The position numbers and the translations under genes are program-made. The notes under the pieces were generated by a model. That model was not told the origin of the DNA. It saw only the letters and a list, made by a program, of their open reading frames with translations, and did no database searches. Below, piece after piece: positions 8,063 through 17,079 of a DNA stretch of 64,000 nucleotides (position 1 is its first letter; the number at the start of each line of letters is the position of its first letter). The stretch comes from Paracoccaceae bacterium (GTDB taxonomy: Bacteria; Pseudomonadota; Alphaproteobacteria; Rhodobacterales; Rhodobacteraceae). The stretch spans positions 1-64,000 of the forward strand of contig CACPBQ010000001.1 of assembly GCA_902632125.1 (NCBI GenBank), read 5' to 3'.

Positions 8063-9157
8063 ATGTCTGACAAAAATATTTTATTATCTTTTAAATCTGC
8101 AGCACCGTTTTGGTCATCTATTATATTTGCAATATCGCTTTGGCTTTCATTCATTATACAAGGTTGGGCAATTTTAATTGTGCCTATCTTTACCCTATTA
8201 ATCTTACCAATAATTGACCAGTATGTAGGCTTACGCACTGACAACTTGGACACAAGTTTGAAAGAAACTCAGCTATTTTGGTACCGATTAATAACTTTGA
8301 TTTGGGCGCCAATACAGTTTTGTACTTTATTCGGTATTTTAACACTTACTGTTTTTTCAAATATGACCCTAGCAGAAAAGATTGGTCTATTTTGCGCTGT
8401 AGGCGTGTTAACAGGAACTATTGGAATAAATTATGCACATGAACTGATGCATAAGTCTGGTAAATTAGAGCGATGGTTAGCAGATGCTTTACTAGCTATG
8501 GTGCTTTATTCACATTTCCGTTCAGAGCATTTACTGGTTCATCATGTGCATGTGGGAACACCAAAAGACCCGGTAACGGCTAAATATAATGAGAATTTTT
8601 ACAAATTCTTTGTGCGGGTTTTAATTCAATGCCCAATTTCATCCTTCAAATCAGAAGCTATAAAACTTGGGCGTAAAAAACTACCGCCAAGTGACTTTTC
8701 TAATCCATTCTATATCTACTTCGCCGCACAATTTTTTATGGTTTTATTGTCATTTCTAATTGGGGGTTTTTTTGGCTTGTTTTTATTCTTACTTCAAGCC
8801 TTCATTGCTATATTATTGTTAGAACTTGTAAATTATATCGAACATTACGGTTTATCGCGTAAAAACCTAAAGAATGGTAAGTATGAATTTGTTCAACCTC
8901 ACCATTCTTGGAACTCAACATATAAGGTATCAAATTGGGTTCTTATTAATCTACAAAGACATTCTGACCATCATTTCAAACCAACCAGAAGTTTCCCACT
9001 TCTCCAAAACCTTGGTGCATCAAAGGCGCCCCAACTTCCGCATAGCTATCCCGCAATGGGAATCTTAGCGCTGTTTCCAAGCGCTTGGATGTCAGTCATG
9101 AACCCAAGAGTTAATCGTTGGCGGGAAATGTTTTATCCAGAAATAACTGAGTGGTAA
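8063..9157 (+). CDS. alkB: Alkane 1-monooxygenase (AlkB-type, membrane di-iron)
   Basis: 364 aa integral membrane hydroxylase that oxidises n-alkanes to 1-alkanols using rubredoxin electrons. All diagnostic histidine boxes are present: HELMHK (126-131), EHLLVHH (155-161), NYIEHYG (257-263) and LQRHSDHH (297-304). Several hydrophobic segments precede and separate the boxes. No rubredoxin, rubredoxin reductase or alkane regulator lies nearby; neighbours are mutY and ccrM. The upstream 122 bp is AT-rich with no identifiable operator. Related di-iron hydroxylases exist, but the LQRHSDHH box strongly favours AlkB. Confidence 0.93.
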   Translation: MSDKNILLSFKSAAPFWSSIIFAISLWLSFIIQGWAILIVPIFTLLILPIIDQYVGLRTDNLDTSLKETQLFWYRLITLIWAPIQFCTLFGILTLTVFSNMTLAEKIGLFCAVGVLTGTIGINYAHELMHKSGKLERWLADALLAMVLYSHFRSEHLLVHHVHVGTPKDPVTAKYNENFYKFFVRVLIQCPISSFKSEAIKLGRKKLPPSDFSNPFYIYFAAQFFMVLLSFLIGGFFGLFLFLLQAFIAILLLELVNYIEHYGLSRKNLKNGKYEFVQPHHSWNSTYKVSNWVLINLQRHSDHHFKPTRSFPLLQNLGASKAPQLPHSYPAMGILALFPSAWMSVMNPRVNRWREMFYPEITEW

Positions 9158-9236
9158 AAATAACTCAAAACTTAAACAATTTACCCACGGGCTGATTTTT
9201 AAACTCCTGAGGCTCTCAACCAAAGGCGGTTTTTTA

Positions 9237-10412
<1,176 letters not shown>

Positions 10413-10438
10413 TCAATAAAATTATTAAATTCAGACAC

Positions 10439-11062
10439 TTAAATATTTTTCTTATACAACATGTTGTATACAGGTTTGAATGAACGCCTATGGTATGGGG
10501 TAATACCTATATTGAAAATAGCTGATTTATGAAATTTTGTTGGATATCCGGCATTTTTAGACCATGCATAACCTGGAAAATTTTTATCTAGCCTCGACAT
10601 TAATTGGTCTCGAGAAATTTTTGCAACAATAGAAGCGGCAGCTATCGAAATAGATTTACAATCTCCTTTAACAATAGTTTTAGACTTTCTTTCAAAACCC
10701 TCAGGACTTTTGTTTCCATCTATGAGCACAAAATCTGGTGGAATATTTAGCCCCGCAATAGCCCTTTGCATTGATAACAAACTAGCCTGTAAAATGTTGA
10801 TTTGATCTATCTCTTCTACGGTGGCATGGGCAACGCTAAATGTGCATGTGTCTTTAATAGCTTGATAAGTTTTTTCTCGGTCTTTTAAACTCAATTTCTT
10901 AGAATCATTTATTCCACTTGGAATGTTGTGAGGATTTACGATCACAGCAGCAGACGTTACCGGCCCTGCGATGCATCCTCTTCCAACTTCATCAACACCT
11001 GCAATTACCGCATAGCCTTTTTTGATCAAATGTGTCTCGACATCAAAATCAGGTAGTGGCAT
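10439..11062 (-). CDS. rnhB: Ribonuclease HII
   Basis: 207 aa from the ATG at 11062, which has a strong AAGGAG 5 nt upstream; the frame extends 8 codons further but without such a site. Degrades RNA in RNA-DNA hybrids and initiates ribonucleotide excision. The metal-binding signature AGVDEVGRGCIAGPV is near residues 21-35, followed by INDSKKLS and FVLIDGNKSP. SISIAAASIVAKISRD holds further conserved active-site residues. The rnhB-ccrM pairing is common in Rhodobacterales. Confidence 0.97.
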   Translation of the reverse strand: MPLPDFDVETHLIKKGYAVIAGVDEVGRGCIAGPVTSAAVIVNPHNIPSGINDSKKLSLKDREKTYQAIKDTCTFSVAHATVEEIDQINILQASLLSMQRAIAGLNIPPDFVLIDGNKSPEGFERKSKTIVKGDCKSISIAAASIVAKISRDQLMSRLDKNFPGYAWSKNAGYPTKFHKSAIFNIGITPYHRRSFKPVYNMLYKKNI

Positions 11063-11171
11063 AAAAGCTCCTTTTAAAATTTCCAATTAAAGGTTTTGTT
11101 TTTAATAAGTAAACACTAACGTATAATTTATTTAATCCATCCTCAAAAATAGAGTTAGAGAGGTCTGTGAT

Positions 11172-12194
11172 TTGAGTCGCCTAAATAAACGCACGCTGAC
11201 CCTAAGAGACGTATCCGAAGAATCTGGTGTTTCTGAAATGACTGTGAGTCGCGTACTGCGAGGTCGCGGCGATGTTTCTCAAGCAACCCGGGAAAAAGTT
11301 CTTCAAGCCGCAAAAGCACTTGGATACGTTCCGAATAAAATAGCGGGAGCTCTAGCAAGTCAAAGAGTGAATTTAGTCTCGGTAATAATTCCATCTATGT
11401 CAAATATGGTTTTTCCAGAGGTTCTGACTGGAATAAATTCAGTTCTAGAAAATACTGAATTGCAACCGGTAGTTGGCGTTACCGACTATATTCCAGAAAA
11501 AGAAGAAAAAGTTCTTTATCAAATGCTATCATGGCGGCCTGCTGGAATTATAATTGCCGGCCTAGAACATTCTGCCGCCTCAAAGGCGATGCTTAAAAGC
11601 ACAAATATACCAGTGGTTGAAATAATGGACATAGATGGAGATCCGATAGACGCAGCTGTTGGAATTTCGCATAAACGGGTAGGTCGACATATGGCAAAAG
11701 CGATATTACAGGCGGGATATAGAAAAATAGGGTTTTTGGGGACAAAAATGCCGCTAGATCACCGCGCTAGGAAGCGTTTTGATGGTTTTTTGGAAGCTTT
11801 AGCGAAGGAGAGTGTACAAATTTCTGATCATGAATTTTATTCAGGAAGTTCCGCTTTAGCTAAAGGAGCTCAAATGACGCAGCAAATACTTAAGAGAACA
11901 CCTGATTTGGACTTTTTATATTATTCAAATGATATGATTGGTGCGGGTGGATTACTATCACTTTTAGAGAAGCAGAAAAACATACCAAAAGAAATTGGAT
12001 TGGCTGGGTTTAACGGAGTTGAGCTACTGGATGGACTGCCTATGAAGCTTGCCACTATGGATGCTTGTCGAAACGAAATTGGAAAAATTGCTGCCGAAAT
12101 CGTTTCTAACCGAGTCATGGGTCAAAAGGAGAACTATGACAGAATCACTTCTCTCAAGCCTAAACTTGATTTAGGTGACACAATAAGATCTTAA
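11172..12194 (+). CDS. LacI/GntR-family transcriptional regulator
   Basis: 340 aa, TTG start preceded by AGAGG at about 8-nt spacing. The N-terminal LacI helix-turn-helix is LRDVSEESGVSEMTVSRVLR (about residues 12-31) with hinge ALGYVPNKIAGALAS, followed by a periplasmic-binding-protein-like effector domain. It looks closest to gluconate-type (GntR/LacI) repressors. Divergent from rnhB. No sugar transporter or catabolic gene is adjacent, so its regulon must lie elsewhere; the ligand is unknown. Confidence 0.93.
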   Translation: MSRLNKRTLTLRDVSEESGVSEMTVSRVLRGRGDVSQATREKVLQAAKALGYVPNKIAGALASQRVNLVSVIIPSMSNMVFPEVLTGINSVLENTELQPVVGVTDYIPEKEEKVLYQMLSWRPAGIIIAGLEHSAASKAMLKSTNIPVVEIMDIDGDPIDAAVGISHKRVGRHMAKAILQAGYRKIGFLGTKMPLDHRARKRFDGFLEALAKESVQISDHEFYSGSSALAKGAQMTQQILKRTPDLDFLYYSNDMIGAGGLLSLLEKQKNIPKEIGLAGFNGVELLDGLPMKLATMDACRNEIGKIAAEIVSNRVMGQKENYDRITSLKPKLDLGDTIRS

Positions 12195-12197
12195 AGG

Positions 12198-12362
12198 CTA
12201 TCTAGTGAGCCTCGAAATTTCTTCTTTCAATCTCAATTTTTCTTTTTTTAACTGAGAAATATATAACTCATCTAAAGCTGGCGATTTATACGCTTGCTCG
12301 ACTTCACAAGAAAGCTTTTCATGTTTTTGTTTTAGATTTTGGATACGCGATATCATGCTCAA
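12198..12362 (-). CDS. YdcH/DUF465-family small coiled-coil protein
   Basis: A 54-aa reading frame, minus strand. It starts at TTG (12362) with AGGAG 7 nt upstream, or at ATG (12356, 52 aa). The product is a charged helix: RIQNLKQKHEKLSCEVEQ, a short break with a proline, then a KKEKLRLKEEISRL repeat ending at a TAG. This two-helix hairpin and the KKEKLRLKEEI motif match the DUF465/YdcH family. It converges on the LacI regulator with 3 bp between stops. Function is unknown in the family. Confidence 0.8.
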   Translation of the reverse strand: MSMISRIQNLKQKHEKLSCEVEQAYKSPALDELYISQLKKEKLRLKEEISRLTR

Positions 12363-12473
12363 ATGAATTCTCCTCTCGCTACCAATACGAATATTTCAGC
12401 ATATTTCCGCCCTTATGTCACTCCAGTTAAATCAAATTCGGCTAATTTTCGCCACTCCAGAAAAGTACCTTGC

Positions 12474-13220
12474 TCAAATCCAATTTACTAAACTCGCACC
12501 ATTTAGGAGTACTTCATTAATTTCAGGCACATACTTTTCCGGAGTTTCATCTTTTAAAGGATGCAAAATTATAGGTGATGATATAGCAAAATCAGCACGT
12601 CCATTTTTTTTTGCATGTAAAATTGAAAGTTTAGCGCTCTCGTTTTTGCGCGAAATAATTGGAGTTACCACTAAACTACCCAAACTATTTGGCATGTTAC
12701 TAAAAAGTTCGAGGAGCCGCTCCGTTCTTATTATAAAATGAACATATCCTTTCGGTTTTACACGCTTGGCAGCAACTTTTAACCAGTCGGACAAAGAACA
12801 GGTATCTCCAAGAGATTTTTCTTTTGAAAAATCCACAGCTTTGATCGAAGACTTTCTATCAAAATAAGGTGGGTTTGCTATTACGTGGTCAAAACTTTTA
12901 CTGACCATATCGGAAGATAAATTCAAAATATTATTATGCTCTAATTTTAATTCTATGCCGTTTTCTTTTGAATTCAATTCTGCCAAATCGGCAAAAGATT
13001 TTTGTACTTCTATACCATATAATTCAACGTTTTTTATCCGATAACCAATCGCAAAACTAGCCGTTCCCACGCCACAACCAAGGTCAAGAACCTTTTGCCC
13101 TTCTACAACATTTACCGATGCTGCCAATAATATTGGATCTATACCAGCTCTATACCCCTTTTTCGGTTGCCATATCTTAATACCACCTCCTAAAAATCTA
13201 TCTTGAGTATAGTCAGTCAC
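12474..13220 (-). CDS. TrmN6-like N6-adenine methyltransferase
   Basis: 248 aa from GTG at 13220, one base after the DUF2007 stop; a TTG at 13241 would overlap that gene. Class I AdoMet-dependent methyltransferase of the YfiC/TrmN6 type, which modifies A37 of tRNA1(Val) in E. coli. DYTQDRFLGGGIKIWQPKKGYRAGIDPILLA is the family's N-terminal signature (shown here in two parts: DYTQDRFLGGG and YRAGIDPILLA). The AdoMet motif is VLDLGCGVGTASFAIG and the catalytic motif is ANPPYFD. The tRNA target is inferred. Confidence 0.88.
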   Translation of the reverse strand: MTDYTQDRFLGGGIKIWQPKKGYRAGIDPILLAASVNVVEGQKVLDLGCGVGTASFAIGYRIKNVELYGIEVQKSFADLAELNSKENGIELKLEHNNILNLSSDMVSKSFDHVIANPPYFDRKSSIKAVDFSKEKSLGDTCSLSDWLKVAAKRVKPKGYVHFIIRTERLLELFSNMPNSLGSLVVTPIISRKNESAKLSILHAKKNGRADFAISSPIILHPLKDETPEKYVPEINEVLLNGASLVNWI

Positions 13221-13221
13221 T

Positions 13222-13440
13222 TTAAATAATTTCCAAATCAAAACCGAAGTCTTTTAAGAGCTCACTAGCTCGCTCGTAATCGATCGATAATACCATTAAT
13301 CGACGTGGCAATATGCCGATTGACCCTTCTAATACACTTGTGTTCATGTCTAACACAAATGATACTATATCGTTTGAGTTAAGGATAGTTTCAGCGTATA
13401 CAACTTTCGTTATATCATTTGTGCTAAATAACTCTTTCAT
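13222..13440 (-). CDS. DUF2007 protein
   Basis: 72 aa. Small family annotated as putative signal-transducing protein; function not established. The sequence begins MKELFSTNDITKVVYAETIL and contains the family-like centre GILPRRLMVLSIDYERASELL. It sits between trmN6-like (1 bp away) and the divergent polyprenyl synthase gene, an arrangement often seen in Rhodobacterales. Confidence 0.82.
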   Translation of the reverse strand: MKELFSTNDITKVVYAETILNSNDIVSFVLDMNTSVLEGSIGILPRRLMVLSIDYERASELLKDFGFDLEII

Positions 13441-13495
13441 AAGAAAACTTTATGAACTAGCGCCAAATATGTCGAGAAAAGATAAGGTTTAATCG

Positions 13496-14491
13496 GTGTT
13501 GGACAAAAAAATACAACCAGATGAAAAGCTAGCCAAAATCTTTGAGTTAGAAATGCTTCGTGTTAACGAGCTTATCCGTGAACGAATGTCCTCCGAGAAT
13601 GCACCGCGAATACCCGAGGTGACTGCCCATTTGATAGGTGCAGGGGGCAAAAGATTTAGACCGATGTTGACTTTAGCCGCCGCACGCATGTTTGATTATG
13701 TTGGCGACAAACATTTAAAACTAGCGGCAACAGTCGAATTTATACATACAGCAACATTGCTTCACGACGACGTGGTGGATGAAAGTTTAAAACGACGAGG
13801 CAGACCAACAGCAAATTTATTGTGGGATAATAAATCGTCAGTATTAGTTGGTGATTATTTGTTTTCACGTTCGTTTCAATTAATGGTTGAAGTCGGTTCA
13901 CTAGCAATTTTAGATATATTGGCCAGCGCTTCCGCTACTATTGCAGAGGGAGAAGTATTACAACTTACCGCCTCAAGAAACATTAAAACAGACGAAGCTA
14001 CTTACTTAAAAGTTATCCGAGGCAAAACTGCTGCTCTGTTTTCTGCCGCAACTCAAGTCGGCGGAAAGGTAGCGGGAGCCAGGGAAGAAGATTGTGAAGC
14101 GCTTTACGAATATGGTGATGCATTAGGTGTAGCTTTTCAAATAATTGATGATTTACTCGATGTTGAGGGAAGCCTGGAAAATACTGGGAAAAACAGAGGT
14201 GACGATTTCCGAGAGAGGAAAGTAACACTGCCGTTTATAAAAGCTATTAAAAAGTCAACCAAATCTGAATTGGCGTTTTGGGAAGAAACAATTGAAAAGG
14301 GCAATCAAATTGATGGTGATTGGGAAAAAGCTCTTTTGTTGATGGAAAAATATGATTCTATCGGTGCCACGCGTAAAGAAGCTGAGCTCTGGATTCAAAA
14401 AGCAAAACTCGCATTGGAAAATTTGCCAGAGTCTGATATTCGGGTGCTTTTAACTGATCTAGCCGATTATATATTAATTAGATCTAAATAG
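13496..14491 (+). CDS. Polyprenyl (probably deca/octaprenyl) diphosphate synthase
   Basis: 331 aa, GTG start. Long-chain trans-prenyltransferase that makes the ubiquinone side chain by adding isopentenyl diphosphate to an allylic primer. First aspartate-rich motif LLHDDVVDES (D91, D92, D95), GGKRFRPMLT substrate loop at 50-59, and second motif QIIDDLLDVEG near 215. Rhodobacterales commonly make Q10, so decaprenyl is likely, but chain length cannot be read from these motifs. It converges with ispE and the two coding regions overlap by 8 bp. Confidence 0.95.
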   Translation: MLDKKIQPDEKLAKIFELEMLRVNELIRERMSSENAPRIPEVTAHLIGAGGKRFRPMLTLAAARMFDYVGDKHLKLAATVEFIHTATLLHDDVVDESLKRRGRPTANLLWDNKSSVLVGDYLFSRSFQLMVEVGSLAILDILASASATIAEGEVLQLTASRNIKTDEATYLKVIRGKTAALFSAATQVGGKVAGAREEDCEALYEYGDALGVAFQIIDDLLDVEGSLENTGKNRGDDFRERKVTLPFIKAIKKSTKSELAFWEETIEKGNQIDGDWEKALLLMEKYDSIGATRKEAELWIQKAKLALENLPESDIRVLLTDLADYILIRSK

Positions 14492-15335
14492 ATAATATTT
14501 CAGTAGAAACGCTCCACCACTCTGGCCTTTCTTGTCGAAGCTTTTCCAAAGCTAAATCGCAATCGTATTTATTTTTAAAAATTCCAAAGCAGGTGGCACC
14601 AGACCCCGACATTGAAACTTTCTTGACAGAAGTTTGATTAGAAATGGTTTGCAAAACTTCTAGTATAACTGGCTCGATGTTGAGGGCTGGAATTGTTAAA
14701 TCGTTTCTTTGTAAAAGTAACCAATTTATCCAATCTTTTTTTGTTCGATTTAATTTTTCATATCCCGGTAAGGGAGAGTTTTGCTTATTTTTAAGCATAC
14801 GAAATACTGCTTGCGTGGAAACTTGTTTCAAAGGATTAACTAAAAGAATAGGAAGGGTTGGGAAAGTTTTTATTTCTTTTAATATTTCACCGACGCCTTT
14901 CATGTGCTGAGTTTTTTGATTTATACAAACTGGTAAATCAGATCCAATTTTCATCAAGCAAGCTGATTCCGGTGGATCTACCTGCCACAGCCTAGATAGT
15001 CCACGGATAGCAGCCGCAGCATCACTAGATCCTCCGCCCAAGCCAGAACTTGGTGGTAAATTTTTGGTCAAAGTTATGTGGGCACCACACTCAATTTTAT
15101 TAATTTTTCGAAGTAATTCTGCAGCCTTCAAAACCAAGTTAGTTTCATCCAAAGGTATTTGGTTTGAAAAAGCACCTTGCACAGAAAGCTCTAATCTATT
15201 GCTTTTTTCAAAAGACAAATGATCACCAAAGTCTGTAAATCCCACGATTGAGTCTAACAAATGGAATCCATTGGACTTCTGGCCCACAACGTGCAAACAG
15301 AAATTAATTTTTGCACTGGCTGTTTCTTCCAACAT
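14484..15335 (-). CDS. ispE: 4-diphosphocytidyl-2-C-methyl-D-erythritol kinase
   Basis: 283 aa GHMP kinase of the MEP isoprenoid pathway. The N-terminal ASAKINFCLHVVGQKSNGFH contains the catalytic lysine region, and the glycine-rich ATP loop PPSSGLGGGSSDAAA spans about residues 94-108. KVSMSGSGATCFGIF is the third GHMP motif. It starts at the last base of the upstream TPR gene and its stop overlaps the convergent polyprenyl synthase gene by 8 bp. The two isoprenoid genes sit tail to tail. Confidence 0.97.
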   Translation of the reverse strand: MLEETASAKINFCLHVVGQKSNGFHLLDSIVGFTDFGDHLSFEKSNRLELSVQGAFSNQIPLDETNLVLKAAELLRKINKIECGAHITLTKNLPPSSGLGGGSSDAAAAIRGLSRLWQVDPPESACLMKIGSDLPVCINQKTQHMKGVGEILKEIKTFPTLPILLVNPLKQVSTQAVFRMLKNKQNSPLPGYEKLNRTKKDWINWLLLQRNDLTIPALNIEPVILEVLQTISNQTSVKKVSMSGSGATCFGIFKNKYDCDLALEKLRQERPEWWSVSTEILSI

Positions 15336-17014
15336 TATTTCACTGACGAGCCAGTTTGAATGTTCTCATCCATAAGTACTTGGGTAAGGCCAACTTTTAA
15401 TTTCTTCCTTATACGTTTCATATCTTTGTCCTCTGGATCAAAAGATAATGCTCTTCGCCACTGAAATTCAGCCTCAGTTTTTCTACCTACCATCCAGTAT
15501 ACATCACCTAAATGATCGTTTATGATTGGATCTACCGGCATTAATTCAGCAGCTCTTTCTAACTTTGGTACAGCTTTTTCATAATGTCCGAGTTTGTAAT
15601 AACCCCAGCCAAGGCTATCAACAATATAACCGCTGTCAGGGCTTTCTTTTACAGCCCTTTCAATCATATCCAAAGCTTCGTCTAAGTTAGAGTTTTTTTC
15701 TATTAATGAATATCCAAGATAATTCAAAACCTGCGGTTGCGAGGGATTAAGCGCAAGTGCTTTTCGAAAATCTTTTTCAGCTAAGCTCCAAAGGTCTAAA
15801 CGCTCGCGCGTTATTCCTCTAACATAGTATAAAAACCAGCCAGCGTCGCCGTCGGCCTCGTAAATCTTTATCGCTTTCCCGTAGGCAATTTCGGCTTTAT
15901 CATAGGACTCTAATCGTCTGTAGTGGTTTCCCAAAGTACTGAAACCGGAAGCCGAATTTGGATACTGATCTGTTAATTCAACTAACACTTCAATTGCTTC
16001 CACTTCTTTGCCTGAAGAACGCAAAGCTTCAGCTCTTCCCAATTCCGAAGCAAAAAACTGTGGTTGGCTTTTAGAGAGCTTTTCGTGTTCCCTGATCGCT
16101 AATTTATGTTGACCTAACTCCACAAGTAATTCGGCCGTCATTAATGTTGAGTCTACGTGAGTATCATCTAAATATTGAGCTAATCTTGAATAAATAAGTG
16201 TAAAAGTTGGGTCTGCCTCTTTTGATATTAAATTTGCGATAGAGTGAAATACATCCGCTACAGCTAAATTTATTTTTGGAAATAAGTTTTTAGGATAAGC
16301 TTTTTTATCACTTATATTGCTTAAAAGTTTGTCAATCTCTGGATCATATGTAGGCCCAAACCATTTCTCAATTAAGTTATACGCTTCGTTAAATTGCTCC
16401 TGGAATATTAGAATTTTCGCATGATAAATAACCGAGCGTCGCGTCGGATTTGCTTGGTCATTATGAATAAGATCAAATGTTTCCTTAGCTGAGTCAAACT
16501 TGCTCGTTGAAAGTTGAGACATAGCACGGTGAAAATTTGCAAAATGCCCCATTCCTTGCACTTTAGCTGTTTTATCAAAAATTAAATTTGCGTTGACTTC
16601 ATCGCCTTGTCCCATAAGTACATAAGCCGATAAAAGATCTTTTAAAATTGGCGTTATCTTACTGGCATCTTTAACAAAACGTAGAAAAGATTCATTTTTT
16701 TCATTTTTTAACAATGCAGCAGATAAAATCATTTGGGAGATTTGGTTTGTATGTCCGTTACTTCTATAAACTTCCGCAATAGATACCGCTTTATCTACCG
16801 ATCCTTGAGCTAAATAGGATACCATAAGTCTCTCTAAAAGCTTTGCATTAGAAGGATCGACACTCACACTTTTAGTTTGAAATTTTGAAGCAGTTACAAA
16901 GTTGTGATCGTAGACAGCCTGTCTACCCGCCAGATATGCTCCAGAGGATGCTGATGCAATTTCAGAAATTGAAACAACCAGTACTAAAGTTAGAACCTTA
17001 AAAAGTTTTTCCAT
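15335..17014 (-). CDS. Tetratricopeptide repeat protein, exported
   Basis: 559 aa. An N-terminal signal peptide (LFKVLTLVLVVSISEIASA) predicts export to the periplasm or outer membrane. The remainder is helical repeats. Clear TPR units lie at about residues 350-520, for example SGFSTLGNHYRRLESYDKAE, PQVLNYLGYSLIEKNSNLDE and SGYIVDSLGWGYYKLGHYEKA. This large TPR protein directly upstream of ispE is common in Rhodobacterales; its role is not established. Its stop overlaps the ispE start by 1 bp, so the two are co-expressed. Confidence 0.88.
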   Translation of the reverse strand: MEKLFKVLTLVLVVSISEIASASSGAYLAGRQAVYDHNFVTASKFQTKSVSVDPSNAKLLERLMVSYLAQGSVDKAVSIAEVYRSNGHTNQISQMILSAALLKNEKNESFLRFVKDASKITPILKDLLSAYVLMGQGDEVNANLIFDKTAKVQGMGHFANFHRAMSQLSTSKFDSAKETFDLIHNDQANPTRRSVIYHAKILIFQEQFNEAYNLIEKWFGPTYDPEIDKLLSNISDKKAYPKNLFPKINLAVADVFHSIANLISKEADPTFTLIYSRLAQYLDDTHVDSTLMTAELLVELGQHKLAIREHEKLSKSQPQFFASELGRAEALRSSGKEVEAIEVLVELTDQYPNSASGFSTLGNHYRRLESYDKAEIAYGKAIKIYEADGDAGWFLYYVRGITRERLDLWSLAEKDFRKALALNPSQPQVLNYLGYSLIEKNSNLDEALDMIERAVKESPDSGYIVDSLGWGYYKLGHYEKAVPKLERAAELMPVDPIINDHLGDVYWMVGRKTEAEFQWRRALSFDPEDKDMKRIRKKLKVGLTQVLMDENIQTGSSVK

Positions 17015-17079
17015 TCAATTAATTTACAACTCACAATTAATAAATTTATCTAAAAACAAATTTTAAAGAATTTTAAAAG

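Noticed and set aside
9218-9235. AACC/GGTT stem followed by T residues between alkB and ccrM
   Set aside because: The stem is only four pairs; too weak to call a terminator by eye.
10425-10442. Two TTAA half-sites upstream of ccrM, resembling a CtrA box
   Set aside because: They are separated by 10 bp rather than the 7 bp of the CtrA consensus, and they straddle the rnhB stop.
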